A DNA stretch of 64,000 nucleotides, taken from contig VZRS01009603.1 of assembly GCA_013398055.1 (NCBI GenBank), positions 62,001-126,000 on the forward strand, in the 5' to 3' direction. Shown here in pieces: positions 24,501-39,500 of the stretch (positions within the stretch are counted from its first letter, which is position 1; each line of letters begins with the position of its first letter). Source of the DNA: Ifrita kowaldi (taxonomy: Eukaryota > Chordata > Aves > Passeriformes > Cinclosomatidae). The translations under genes and the position numbers were made by a program. The notes below the pieces were generated by a model that saw only the letters and a program-made list of their open reading frames with translations, did not search any database and had not been told where the DNA came from.

Positions 24501-27500
24501 ATGTTGCACTTGGCCTGATGCTTTGCTGTTTCTGCAGCTGCCACACGGTGTAGAACTGGTAACCACACCATAGACTGTGGTTCTAAGCGCATCCAATCTA
24601 TAAATTGCTTTACAGTTATTTCTGGCTTATTGTGGTTCTGTGGAGAGAAAAAAAACCACATTCAAATTAAAAAAGAAACAAACAACAAAACAACAAATCA
24701 ACAGACACCCACAAGTAGATTTTCCTTAGACTTCTATGAAAAAAGAAACCCAACAGCCTGCATGAATTCGTTCCATGACAGGTTAATCCAAAACCATTTA
24801 CAGGATACAAGAAATAACCTCAATTAAAATGAAAATAAAGAAAACAAGTCAGTAACACTTCAGAAGGCTAAACAGCTGTGATAGAGTAGACAGATGGTAA
24901 CAAAGATGGAGGACATAGTAAAGAAGTAACAGAGTGCATAGTAAAGCCGTCTTTCAACGAAAGACAAACAATAAGTACGAGCATGAAAGGGAAGCACATT
25001 CTGCAGTTCAGACATACTGAAGACATGGTTGTCTTCTGAGTTAAGATTGATGACAAAATGCTAAAAGTCAGCAGTGTTTGCATATGTGTACTGACTGCCC
25101 CAAGACTCATCGTTTTTTTATTGTGTTCTAAGCCCACAGTGCTCTTTCTAGTTAGCACATTAAACACAACACACGCACATAACAAACAAACAGGCAAATA
25201 AAGAACAAGGAAGGAATCTGCCATTCATAGGCAATCACTTCAAGAATATAGCAGAGCTAATGTATTAACATGATTGTTTTAAGAAGCAAATGAACACAGT
25301 TCCACATCTTCTTTAAGTTGTAACCACCACAGGAGCCTAGCTGTAAAGGTACTATATTCATCAGCTTTGTCAGCAATAACAACAGAGGTCATGTTTCTGA
25401 GCTCAATTGAAGCAATAAAATAAAGCTTAAAATGAAAGTTATTCTTAAATGGTAACACATGATGGAAAGCAATGCTAGGTGTCTTAACCTATTCACAGTC
25501 CAAGCTCATTTTTGGCAGTAAGAGGGAGAAGCATGAAAAAAAAAAAAAAAGAGTGTTTTTTCCTCACCAGTAAAATACTTGTTTTCACTGGGCTAAGACA
25601 ACTGACCTGCAGCGGCACATTTTCTCTATGCTCTCCTAATGACCAAGGACTGAACTTGAACTATTCATGTGAGATGAGGGATGGAGCCTCATTATAAATA
25701 TAATTGTAAGAACACACCAAGTATTTAAACACTATCTTGCTAGTACCCCCTACCCAAAATTGAATAGCGTGGGCAGATCCTTGAGGGCCATAAAGATCAT
25801 TCCTCTGTCACACAGAAAGCCTGTGACCAACAAATGAATGATTTATTTCAGTATGACTCAAACCACTCAAGTCCAGTGATAGATATGTCAAGCACCATCC
25901 CTTATTGTCTGAAGCAGCAATGTTAAAACATCAGGGGAAGCTTTACATGGTGAATCAGTCAAACCAACTTCCATAAATATCTACCAAATTATTCACGACC
26001 TGGACAAACACTCTTCCAATTCTAATCGCCTGAATCCAGAAATGAATCTAATGTTTCAAAGCACTGAACAAAAATGTAGAAGTCTCTGTGAAAGAATGGA
26101 AAAAGATAATCCTCTGAAAGTCCACTAAAATCTTTAATGTTCAATTCAATAAAATCAGAACTATTCAAGTAAGTAATTTTTTATAAGCCATGGTGTATTT
26201 TTAATCCAAATACAATTTCTGACAATGCTCAAATCAGCCGATTTCACAAAAATAATGCACTGAAGCAGTATAGCTATCACTAGCTAACAGTTGGAGCCTT
26301 AGGCATCCTTGAAAAAGTCAGAGTTAATTGTGTTCCATTACAACATCCTGGTTTTAATTCTCATCTTCTTTAAATGGACAGACACTCCTTGCAGCCTCAT
26401 TAACCCCCTGCATGTAGTGTGGAGCTGCACAGCAGGCTGCAAGAGTTTTATTCCATGTTCTGATCTGTTGCATAAAGGCTCACAATATAAAAATGTCTAT
26501 GCTTGAAGTTTCATGCAACTGCAAGGTCTTTTGTCAGTAACATAATGCTAAGTAATTTCCTGGTACACAAGGTCAAAAATTACTACCAACATAATTTGCT
26601 TGTTCTGTTGAGATCATGTCTTGTTCCAGCATGGAAAAGCACGTTGTTCTCACAGTACCAGGCTGCTTTGAACAATGCAAAGCAGGATAATTGGCTGCTA
26701 CAAAATTTTTTAACAGCTTTTAGAGCAGCAAACACTGTCAGAATCATGAAGATTTATAAATTCTTTTGGCTAAACATAATTTGTTTGATCCTCTCCTAAA
26801 CTGTAAACCATCTTTTGCATCAGCATTTTCACATGAATTTCCCATACTTAGTTGCAGGAGCATATTGATTTCTCTTCAAAACTCAGCAGATGTTTTTATA
26901 TTTCTCTCTTCTTTTTAAATCATTATGTAAAAGTGAATCTGTAGACTTCAGAGAGGGCTTGGTTTTGTTTTGTTCTTCACATGAAGGTCGTCATCTTACC
27001 TGTTGGAAGCAGCTGCGCACACTGGGTTCAATGTTGCTGCCACCGAAGGCTGCCACTTCCCCAAGCTGTCGTGGGATCTGGATAGCATCGTGAAGCAGAA
27101 GGCCCAGCTGCCTCTGGTCACACATTTCTGTAGGGCCTGCCACCTCCTTGAAGAGGTCTGCAACACCAACAAAAGACACCATCTCATTCCATGTACACCT
27201 GCTTTCCTTCAGTAATGTTGCAGCTCAAGCTTTTAACTTCTGTATTATTGTTATGGTTACAAATGGCCATTGTCCCATTTACAAGGGTTTACCTTCATCT
27301 AATCTTGATTCATAACCATACAAATGAGAAAAATAAGGCCAAATAAATGAAACTTTATGGCTTTTTTATGGCACATGGTGGACAGGAAGGTGACTTGAGG
27401 CAGCACAGCTTCACCAGCAAAAAGTCCTGCCTAACAAACCTGGTGACCTTCTATGATAGAACAACAACATTAGTGGACAAGGGAATGGCTATGGATGTCA

Positions 27501-30500
27501 TCTCTCTGGACTTATGTAAGGCTTTTGACACAGTCCTCCACAGCATCCTTCTCTCTAAATTCACTAGAGACAGATTCAATGGGTGGACTGTTGGATGAGT
27601 TGGATGGTCACATCCAGAGGTTAGTAGTCAACAGCTCAGAGTCCCAATGGACATCAGTGACAAGTGATGTCCCTCAAGGGTCCAAGCTGGGACCAGCGTT
27701 ATTTAATATCTTCATTAATTACACAGATGAAGGGATCGAGTGCCCCCTCAGCAGGTCTGTAAGTGACACTAAGCTGAGTCATGCAGCTGACACACCTGGA
27801 GGATGGGATGCCATCCACCCCTGGACAAGCTCGAGAAGTGGGCCCCTGGGAACCTCGTGGGGCTCAACAAGGCCAAGTGCAAGGTGCTGCACCTCGGTCA
27901 GGGCAACCCTCATATCAGTTCAGGCTGGGGATGAAGGGACTGAGAGCAGCCCTGTGGAGAAGGACTTGGGGGTGCTGGTAGATGAAAAGCTGGACATGTG
28001 CTGACAAGGTGTGCTTGCAGCCCAGAAAGTCAACTGTATCCTGGGCTGCATCAGAAGCAGCATGGCCAGCAGACTGAGGGAGGTGATTCTGCATACTCTG
28101 CTCTTGTGAGACCTACCTGGAGTACTGAGTCCAGCTCTGTGGTCCCCAGCACAGAAAAGACAAGGAGCTGTTAGAGCAGACCCAGAGGAAGGCCAAAAAA
28201 CTCATCATAGGAGAGATGTTCCATCCCTCTGAAGAAAGGCTGAGAGAGTTGGGGTTGTTCAGCCTGAAGTCTCCAGAGAGACCTTATTGTGGCTTTTCAG
28301 TACTCAAAGGGGACTTGTAGTAATGGTTTTAAACTAAAAGAAGGCTAGTTTAGACTAGTTATTAAGAAAGAAATCTTCTACAATTAGGGTAGCAAGACAC
28401 CAGAACAAGCTGCCCAGAGAGGTGGTAGATGTTCTATCCCTGGAAACATTCAAGGCCAGATTGGACAGGGCCCTGAGCAACCTGATCCAGCTGAAAATGA
28501 CCCTGCTCATTGCAAGGGGGTTGGTCTAGATGACCTTTTAAAGCCCCTTCCAAACCAAACTATTTTACAATTGCATGAAGAATGAAACAATATTTCAGAA
28601 ATCCACATCTTATGCTAAAAAGCTATGTCATGCTTCAGTTATTTGGGGACAGAAGCACAATTACTCTGAACTGAGACTGGAAGTTACCACAAGTCACAAC
28701 TGGCCATGTGAAATAACTTCAAACAAGAGCAGCAGCCAGAAAGACAACTTGACCTTAACAGTAATCACATTTTCTTCCTGGATAACCATGTCTGCTTCCA
28801 TGTACTTTTCCTTCACTGATTCCATTTTCCTACGGTAGGTGTCAAGCCCTGCAGTATAAACAGATGAACCAGGATGACTGTAACTACAGAAAAAATTGAT
28901 GCTGAAAGGGATCGAGAAAATTTTTCCAGATACAGGCACTGGGAAGGAAGATACTGCTTGTACCTATGCTCACAGTAAAGCACTGAGTTAATAGGCCTGT
29001 CAGCAGTACAGTTACTATTTCTCAAGTGCTTTCTTAGCACATTTCTTTGATTGGACAATTTTAATTGTTAAAATGCTCAGCTAAAAATGTTAATGTTTCT
29101 GCCAATAATTGTGATTTATGAACTCTGTAGCTGTGTACATTAACATTTAGTTGAAAGATTAATCTTTCCTGAAAACATCTTAAATGCTGAGTTTATCCAA
29201 GAAATATTTTTAAATTCTGTGATTGGTACAAATTACAGAAGAAATGGAATCAAATTCTTATGTTCATTCCAGCTGGTTTTTACAATCTGCTTTTGCACTC
29301 AATGGCTGGCTTGGATTAAAGCTCTAAATAAGAAAAAATAATCCATTTATATCATGACCCTACTTCTTCATGTTTCCCATCAGAAGAACCACTAAAAATC
29401 AGAAATAAATGAAATTTGAAAATTCAGTCTGACTGCACTTCTGACTGAGAAAAAGACAACCTTTGTTCAAGAGTAACTCTTATTACATGGTGTAAATTGT
29501 TTTGCCCTTTATTTGGAGCAACTGTCAAGCTTTGTCAGTGTGCTTCAGACAGTCTGGGCACACTTTTTTTTCTTCTCAAAGGAGGTGGAAGCAGAGGAAA
29601 GGATCTTAAAAATCTAGATGACTAAACTAATTTTTAGATTTTATTGTATTTTTCTCACCCCTTTCTTGCCTAGTCAAACAGCAGCTACAGCATCTTGTCC
29701 ACTCAGTGCTGAGAAAAAAAAATGCACAGACAATAGCAGTGACAGAATTAATACTGCAGAGCTTCAGGCTCCTCTTGGCCATCCCAGATCCTGGCTATCG
29801 TCTTCAGCTGAGGATGGGACAGTTTTTCAATTTCTAGGAGTCAGTTTAAAAAAACTGATAGTATTTAAAAAAAAAAAAGGAAAAAAGAAAACCTAGTCTC
29901 ATTCTTTCTGTTTGCATCAGTCTGCAGGTGAAACAGGCCATAAAAGAAGAATAATTCACTAACTGCTGGAGCTGGGAGGCAGATGAAGTAATTTCCTAAA
30001 CCTTAAAACTTCAGTTGATTGTGGAGCTGGTAAATAGAGGAAACCAACGTGGCTGAAGAGGGAATAGGCCCAGTGATTAGCTAGGAGGAAAGCAGCAAAC
30101 ACCTTTGAAGAGCTCAAGCTCCTCCAATTTATTTTTTTCTTAACACTGGCAGCTGTGCCACTACCAAAGACTGTCCAGGTGCAAGGGAGTCCATGGATGG
30201 TATCCAAACACCTCAATGCCTTCAATGCGACACACAGGAGGAGAGCTCCTAAACTGAAGGCATGGAAAGTGGGAATACTCTTGCTATCTGCCTACCTACT
30301 TCCAATAACCCATGAGCTGTTCCCTGGCAAAGGAGGCATGGCAAGAGCCACTCTCAAGTGGCAGATGGAGGAGAGCCTGTTTAAGCTCTGACAGGGAGCA
30401 CCCAGGCACCCTATTCCCCACAGTGGGAAAGGGGGCTCCATACATCACCCACCAGCAATCTCAAAAGCCACAAACTCTTTTAAATGGAGTTTGTTAACAT

Positions 30501-33500
30501 GTATATACACACTAAAGGAGTTTCAATAAAAAACACATTGATATAAAGGTTAAACTGTATAATAGACTCTACCAAAGAAGAATAACTGACGAAGCACAGA
30601 AAAGATTATTCAGACCTGAGTCATATGAAAAAAACAGAAACCAGGAAAAGAGAAATCAGTCAAATAAATTCAGCCTCACACTAGTATTTTGAGGATTACA
30701 GCCAGTGGGACTCAAACTGCAACTTAGCTGGACAACCTAAAAAAAATGTACTTAATGATTGATAAAGAAAGGGATACTTGAAAATATTGAAAAGTTTATT
30801 AAATTCCTATCAAAATGGTAATAAGACAGTTAGTAAAAAGATGTCCACAACACACATTTTATGTTGCGTTGTCACAAACGGAATGCATATTCTAATTTCT
30901 TCTTTTTTTTTTTAGTTAGTTCCAAATGGTTTGAAAATGTGCAACATATACATAACAGTAAAAAAACCCCCACCACATTCCAAGGACATTGTACACCACT
31001 TGAAAACTGAACTGATTTGAAGACAAGATTTATCCAGTAGCCCTTCTTTTTCATCTCAAATCATACAGATTTTATACATTAAATGATATAACCCAAAAGC
31101 TACACACTGTGAAAAACTTTGTACGGGTCTTTTTTAGTTTCTGCTGCAGATTCGGCTTTGGGTGTTAGAAATGAGTGTGGGTAAGAGTGAAGGGCACACA
31201 AATGCTCTTACGTAGCTCACAAGTGACCCTCCTGGTCAGAAGAGAAAGCAGAGAATAATATGGTTACAGCCAGACTAGGATATTGGCCTCAGCAACAGAA
31301 AAGAAGCCTGAGACTCCTCGCCCTAAAGCACAGATGTAAGCAGCTCATAGTTACTGAATTACTTTTGCAGATCCATTTTTATTCTCAGAAGCACCCAGGC
31401 ATGTGCTTGAAGTTAAGCATGTCTTAAACATTTTCAAGAATAGGCATTCTTTAATTGAGGCTTCAGTGTTACCTCTAAAGCAATTGGGACTTTTAATGAA
31501 AGATCCATTCTCATGTCAACCCTGAAGCCTAGAATCTTAAAAAGAAGCTTAATTAAATTAAAAAAAAAAATCACAGAAATTTCTCTGCCAAAACATTTTT
31601 TTAAAATGTGTCAAGTGAAAAGATCCTACGTGGATCCTACTGGAAATGAACATACATTCTCTAGGAAGGCTGAACACTTGAGCAGCAAACATTCCATTCA
31701 AGAGTTTTACAAAAGAATGGAAGGTTCATCCAGAAGTTTTTAAAACAAGAAACTTGCTTATTTTACTACCAACTACTCTAAGAAGAGTATGCCTCTCCAA
31801 GGCTACAGCATTTAAGGCACAGTCTGTGCTCTGCTAAGGGCTCTAACGACAACTATCCGATGACTGTCTCTCTTAGAGGAGCCTGTGATTGCCAACGCCT
31901 CAGAAATGCTTGGAAGAAACAGCCAAAAGGAGAAGCAAATGCCAGGAGCTGGTCTGAGAAAGGGAAAAATCAGAAGACAGGTAATAAGTATTAAGCACCC
32001 ATGTTTTGGGGTCCTGCTTTTTCTTCCAAGTGACTGACTTTCTTGAAAATACTTAGGAATTCCATTACAATTTTCACTCGAGGACTGAAAACTCATTAGA
32101 TATGACAAAATTTCTCTCAACAAGAGATGATTAGTAGGATATGACAAAATCAAAACAAGTAAAAGAGCTCATATCAAAGATGAGTCAGTGACAGCTCATC
32201 CCAGAGGACCCCAAAATGCTGACTTCAAAGTCACTGCAAGCCAAGAACAGTACCTGACACACACTTCCTTCTTCAGCAAAATTTCTTTTGAAGAGTTTTT
32301 TTGTGACAATTTTAAGGTTCATAAGGACAATAAAGCTAACAGAGATATCAAAGCCTGGCACACTGATCAGAACAGGAGTTACAACAACAGGAAGGATGCA
32401 TTATCTGACTATTAATACTCTGCTTTGAGAATGTGAGCAACTGCTTTAATTTCAGATGTATTTCAGGTTGAAGTTACGATCACTTGGTACAAAAGTTTTC
32501 TGAGACTAATTCTCTACTGATTTTTTTAGGACTTCTCACAGCATCCTTCAGAGTAAAAGTCCATCTTGTTGATACAAACGATGTAAAATCTGTAGCCACC
32601 ATCAGCTGCCATTTAATTTTACTACTAAACACAAAGCAACAACATAAATATGAAGCTGACCTAGTAATTTCCTTATTCTGCTTCAGTGCCTGTATTTGGC
32701 AACTGTATACTAATGTATTACCAATAGCAATTTAATGTGACTATTCTCAGGTTTTGGAGGTTTTTTTTAAAACCAACTTTTCCTAGGGTTATCAGTTTAT
32801 CATCCACAGCCTAACTGCTACACTTTTTGGAAGCTTTTTATTTCACACAGAACAGCAGATTACATTCTGAATTGTCATTATGGAACAAAGGTATGTCTGT
32901 CAAGCTCTTTTTTAGTTATGGAATACTTCATGTCTATATCAAATGACAGAAGGAAACTAAAAAACCCGAAGTCTCAGTGAGTCATTCAGATGTCAAAATA
33001 TGTATGCATAAAACACCTCTACTTTTGTTCAGTGTTAATAACTGAGCTTACAAGATTGCCTAAAAATGCTCCTAAGGAAAGCAGAAATTTTTGCAGAGCT
33101 CCAAAGGTACATGAAGCAAATTCAGTCTCTCTATTTTTTTTTCATGTGTTTCCAAAATAAGTCAATGAACTACTGTAAAGAACAGCAAATTTAAGATTAT
33201 GTGCATAATATGTAAATGTCCATCATCTAGAATGCTCTAATACAGTGCTTCATCATTTTTTCTGTATTTGTCAGGGAGTTTTTGCCACAAAGTTACTCAG
33301 TCCTCTTCTGCTCCTGCATTTATTTTTGTGAAATACTTTTATGTTACTCAGTATTTCTCAAGCTTCTGAGATTACTAAAATCAACAAAATTTAAACTTTC
33401 ATTGTGCAATTCTGGCAGAAAGCACATACACTGGAAAACCATTTTCAGAATTCAGATAGTCTTTCTTGTAGAGCACTAAATACAATTGCAGAATTTTGAT

Positions 33501-36500
33501 GTATTTCCTTGCTTTATCAGCCAATCAGTCTGATGCAACCAGCACCAACTTGCTTGATTTTTCCCTAAACAAAACATACACACATACGAGAGAGAACAGA
33601 ATCAAATATAATACTTCTCTATCTTCCACACAGCTATACTCTCCTTTTCTTTTGGGGACTGCAGTACTGTGACTTCTGACGATTCAGAACTGACAGCAAT
33701 ACTTTGCAGCCAAGATATAAATTCTCCTTTAACCATTGTCACTGGTGATAATGAAAGTATTTCTATTTTACTTTCTCAAAACAAAACTACTTTTCAACAG
33801 GCATGAGAAATGTTTTACTACAAATTTTGCTAGGTGCTTTGTCGTTGTACATGACTTAATTATATAGAGTATTTTGTAAAAGAAATTCTTCCTTACATCT
33901 GTACTTCTCTTCCAGAAGGCCCTTAGAAAGAGACATCAAGCCAATTTTCAGGGACTGCACTCGAATTTTTCCAGTTCGGCCACTGAAATTATAAAGATAA
34001 GACAATTTAATATAGTTTCATTTTATTTCATTTCAACTCAAGTCTGTTAAAAAATACGAAGACATTGGAGAGTTATATTTCAAATACACTTCAGATCTCA
34101 AAAAAAAATTAACACTACAAATCACATTATGAATTCTTCCCTTGCTCAGCTTGCCTTCCAAGTGGTTTACATGTCAAAACAGCTTGTATTACTACAAAAG
34201 AATAGACATTTAGCTCTGTAAAGTTCTCAAAGTGATTTATTAATGTGATATAGACAGAAAAAAAATACATGAGCACACAGCAGGAAGGCCTATTACTCAG
34301 TGTGAAACATAAGGACCGCAAAATAAAACCAAGTTTTCATATCACAGTAATTAATTCTGATGGGGCTTTTTCCTTTTTTTTTTGCTTTGTTTTGTTTTTT
34401 TGTTTTATGTTTAAAATGTTCCAACATACACTTAATATAGGGACATAAATAGGCAATCCCATGCACTAATTCAATGATGTGGAACTCTTCTTCTTCTTAA
34501 GCAATGTGACTTCAGGCTCATCTTGTCTAGCACAAAAAAAAGTATGCCCAAACCTCAAAAACAACTTGAGAACAGATAAATGGTACCAAAGCAAGTAATG
34601 TTAAGCCTGCAAGAGAAATGCTGTTCAAAAAGATACTAAAACAATAAACCCATCTTACATGGAAAAGGACAATTTTAAAGTTCAAAAGATCAATGCAGAA
34701 ACATATTCTGAAAATTTCTTTCTTTCAAAAATGAAAAAACATGACAATTTGTCTTTAAATGAGACATGGCATAAAAAAATCATCAGAATAATTAAACTGT
34801 ATGTGTTACACACATAAGTTTAGCTGGGTCTTTCAACAACATATAAGATAACACTAAATTTAATATCCTCTCAAACCTTACTTTGGTCCTTTCTGCCACA
34901 CAGAAGTTACATATACTTTAATTACCTCTGGAGTGATTATTACATCTCTCTTTCTATCCTATCCATTCAGCATATGGTCTGCTGTCTGATTTACTTCACA
35001 AATGTTGTGCTGAATACAAAATTATTAATTTACTCCTGGTTTCTTGATAAATTAGCTAAGCAATTTACAAATATTAATGCATTTTTCTTCACAACATCAC
35101 CTAATCTAGTAACACTAGACAGCAGTAGCTTCATTCCATAAGATGGAACAGAGGTACAGAGAAATTATTGCCAAATTAATCAAAAACATCTATTACTTTT
35201 ACTGCCTAGTTGGAAAATCAGGACACAATTTTCCAGAATGTTATAAAAGTGCCACCTTTTTATATATTCAAGCTTAGCTTCAAATTACCTCTTTCAATCA
35301 CAGACACTACATCATTCTGGCATACTTTGCCATCTAAATGGCTCATTTTACACCCTGATAAAGTTTTTTCCCAATCTTTTCCTGTGTAGGGTTGTTTGTG
35401 TTTTAAATTTACATTCATCAGAAAAAAAGTGAACATTCATTTGGGTTTGATTTAACTCAGGACTGACCACATCATTTGTTTATTAAAGACAGAAAGTGAG
35501 ACTTTGCAGCTAAAAGATCAGGGCACATCTGTCAAGGCTTCAACCTTCTCCTGATTTCAGGAGATTTCTGTAGGGTCTGTCAAAAACTTCCTTCACACAA
35601 AAAAGCATTTTCTCAATAAATTACATATATAATTACAAAGCCTGCAATATTACATTTTTTGAAAGAGCAACATATTTACCCCTAGTCTCTTTCTTGGAGA
35701 CAGATAAATATTAGCACTGTAATGACATATGTACAGTAAAAAAACCCAACACACCAAAACCAAATGCCACACACATTCCCTCTCTCCCCCCCAAACCTAT
35801 AGAGTTTTTAGTCCTGATATTTACAAGTCAATGGTTTAAGTTTTCCCAGCTTAGTGAGTCACAAAACCACCAAGATTAGGGAGGGGCTTCCAGAGACCAA
35901 TAACCCTGCTCAGCCAGGTAGAGCAGGTTTTCCAGGATCACATCCCATCACTTCAGTATCTTCAAGGACGGAGACTGAACAGCTTCTCTGAGTAACCGTG
36001 GAACTGTCTGATCACTCTTACATTAAAAAAAAATCTTTTTCTCATATGTTTAAGCAAAATTTCCCATGTTTCAGGTTGTGCCTGCTGTCTCTTGTCCTGT
36101 CACTGCACACCACTGAGAAGAACCTGGCTTCGTCTTCTCTTCTGCTCCCATTGTGTATTTATGCACGTTGATAAGATCCCCCTGAAACTTCTCCAGGTTG
36201 AAAAGTCCCATCTCTCTCAGCATCTAAGGATACATCCAAGTCCTTAAATTGTCTTCACGGTACTTCACAGGACTCATGCCAGTTTGTCCACGTCTCTTTT
36301 ATCCTGGGGAGCCCATAACTGGACCCAGCACTTCAGATGTGTCTCACCAATGCTGAGTAGAAGTGCAGGATCACCTCCCTCGACCTGCTGGGAGACCATA
36401 AGTATACTTTGCCACAAGCCTGTCTTGCAAGGTGCCTCTGAATGGCAGCACAACCATCTAATTGCCCTACGTGTACGAACATCTAAGAATCAAGGCCTTA

Positions 36501-39500
36501 CAGTGGGAAGGTTGAAGAAACTTTTTACTGCCTGAATTCATAAAAATGTATGGGTCATATATGCCACAAATATCAGCCCACTATTCAGACTCATTATAGC
36601 AACACCAGCATCCTTGTCACTACAAAATCAACTGATACTGGTTTTTAGCCACTTTAAGTAGCTCAGATATTTTTTGCTCTGATTCTGATGAAGGGGAGTC
36701 TGAATCTATTCCTTTCTCTAACTCCTAATACACAATTAGGAGCCAAAACTTCTCTGATAGGCAAACATAGTCTATACCACAGCCAAAACAGAGGCATGTG
36801 AAACCTGTGAATTATAAACGTACTAATCGGGATATAATTAATATGAAATTGCTGAATGTAAGTGTAAAAAATTACTGTTTACCAACAATGGTATGCAAAT
36901 ATTCTGCAGCATTGTGATGGCATAGACAGACATAATACATATAAGCACTTTATCTGAATATGTGAATGCCAAAGAGACAACCAGTGACAGGCACAGCTGC
37001 ATACAGGAGTTAGCCAGATTAAAAAAAAGTTGTCAAACAGGCAACAAGATTAAATATAGGAGACTGCAAACAGGAATACACAATAAAGAATATTGGAAAA
37101 CAAAATTACAACATGAAGTCTAGAGGAACCCTATGTCCCTGGGGGAAGAGGAACAATAGCATAAAAATATCAGGTACCAGCAAGGAAAACTAGGGAATGA
37201 AGAAGAGCCCAGTGCAGTTCACCCTTCTCATGTCAAAGAGCTCTGAAGCCTAGACAGCACTGACACTGCAGCTAAGGGACTACCAGGACTGCAGCTACCA
37301 GTTATCTGCACAGCCCAGCAACACGAGGCAGCCTGGCAGATCAATGAAGGTCAGCACAGACGCCTCCCCTTGATCACCCACAGACAAGTCAGACAAAGGC
37401 GCTCATTCTCCTGCCTTAAACAGAGCCACAGCCTCCCCAGAGCCTTCCTACTGCTATCACAGCCTGCTAAGCTGCTCCCACTGAGAGCTCTATGAATCCA
37501 AGCAGCCATCATAAACACAGGGGATACAACCGGAGTGCATGCAGAAAACTTCCATCAGCTACTGTCAAAACCAGGGCATAACGTTAAGGCTGACTGAGTA
37601 GGTATCTCATCCTCATTGCTCAAAAGTTCAGGTTTTACTGAAATGAACATGCTGGTAAGGCCTGGGATATTAACTCAGCCTGGTGTTAGAAGCTGCCAGG
37701 TGTATGAGCGCAATGATAAATAACAAAGTTTTGACTCTTCAGGGGAAGATTGGGCCACGGAGAATGATCATGAAAGACAGTTTTGATCATACAGAAAATG
37801 TCAGCATAAATACCACAGATACCATTCTTAGACCAATGTACCAAAGAAATTCAATTTAAAAGAGGGCATTATCAAAAGCATCATAACATTAAAAAAAAAC
37901 CCTAAGAAAATTTAGAAGTTGAAATACAGGAAGTCAGATAAACATTGCAAAATGTTTAAACAGTGCACATAAAAGTTTCTTTATGGGTAATTCTAATTGA
38001 AATGAGTTATCACCCTGAATCAGTACATATAGAAACAACTCATTTCAAGGGGTGTTAAGCTATTCCATTAGTACTGAAAGCTATCAGTCCTCTTTTATAT
38101 AAATGATGCCTGGAGATTTCAGCAAATTTGACAGGATATAGCTCAAAAGAAAAACCACCAGCTATTGCTCTTGGGTGCTTTAAACACGGGCCTAGCCAAA
38201 TGATTTTACAGAGCAAAAAAATTCCTTCATAGTTCTCGTAGTAAGTATTAAGATATTTATCTTTAATTTCATTAAAAGAAAATACAAAAATCTGTGGACA
38301 AGCCAAAACAAAGAACGTTAAGTTTGGAAAATGCTTACAAGGGCAGATGTTGCTGTCTGGAACAACCTTTGAGTCCTTGACATAGTAGAAGTCACTAAGT
38401 AATTTTAGTGTTTCTCTCCTCTGCTCAGAATGAATCATTCCTGATGTGCCAGAAAATACCAGAACATAATAGACCTTTTCTAAAAATAAATTGGTTCTTT
38501 TTAAGGGCCAAAGACATCTGCAGGTTAAGTCTGGAGAACTATTCAGTTTGCCACTAATCTGTGAATCTGTAATTAAATCTCAGGTTAGCAGCATGCGACT
38601 AACAGGTGTTTTTGTAGGCAGTTTAACAATTTGACACATTGTATATGTGTAACACACAGGCAATATATACAATGGAAATGCCGAGACACAAATTAGCTCT
38701 TTTGTAAGGCCCAATTTAGAACACAAAACCAAAAATTCCTGCTTAAAATTGGCACCTGATCTTTTTAGTATTTCTTTTTCTTCCAAGAGTGAATTTGAAA
38801 GGGGAACAAGGAAACAACTGTAAAAGGCAATTTTCTCTCAGTAAACCTTCATCCCCGATTTTTCAAAGTTTGAATAAAGACTTAAGTATTTAATGGGCTT
38901 GAAGAATTATCTACACTATGTTTTCAATGTAATACTCAAGGCAAAATGGGAGAAACTGGAAAAGTTATTGAAAAAAAGGTTTGCTGCTTACTAAGTGCAT
39001 TTTAAATATGAACAGATTAAATAACTGACTTCTAACTGAAGTTAGAAAGCAAAGGTAAGATGAAGAAAATATAATAGATTTGTGTTCAGTCTGAAACAAA
39101 ACAAAACCCAAACAGTAACTACAAACAATTCTCTGACATTATGTCTTATTCTAAATTGCCAATAACGTTTCAGTCAAGCAACACACTTGATCTACTGCTC
39201 TGTTTGCAAGTGATGTGTTTATTCACTCACAATACAGAACTTTACAAAATAAAAATAATTGCAGGAAGAAGTCCTAGTTAATATTTGATGGACCCTCTAG
39301 ATTTTTAATCAGTAATGAGGAGAAGTCCGACTAACAAGAATGTCACAATATTTAACAGCAATGCCAGTAGCCAGCACATAAATGATAAATAGTTCTATGT
39401 ACTCTGTTCCCTCCTTCCCTCTCCCCTAAAACCAAAATAAAGTAAAATATCCATGAAGTTAGAATTTGGGATTGAGTGAACATACTGAAGATAATGCATA

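Noticed and set aside
27003..27215. Plus-strand and second minus-strand open frames over exon 67
   Set aside because: Shadows of the coding exon; no independent domain or start context.
27347..28004. Plus-strand open frames as a host gene
   Set aside because: They are the two frame-shifted pieces of a CR1 reverse transcriptase, not a host gene.
30155..30497. Overlapping open frames on the + strand at 30.2-30.5 kb
   Set aside because: Unrecognised, short, no splice or promoter context; probably chance in a slightly GC-richer patch.
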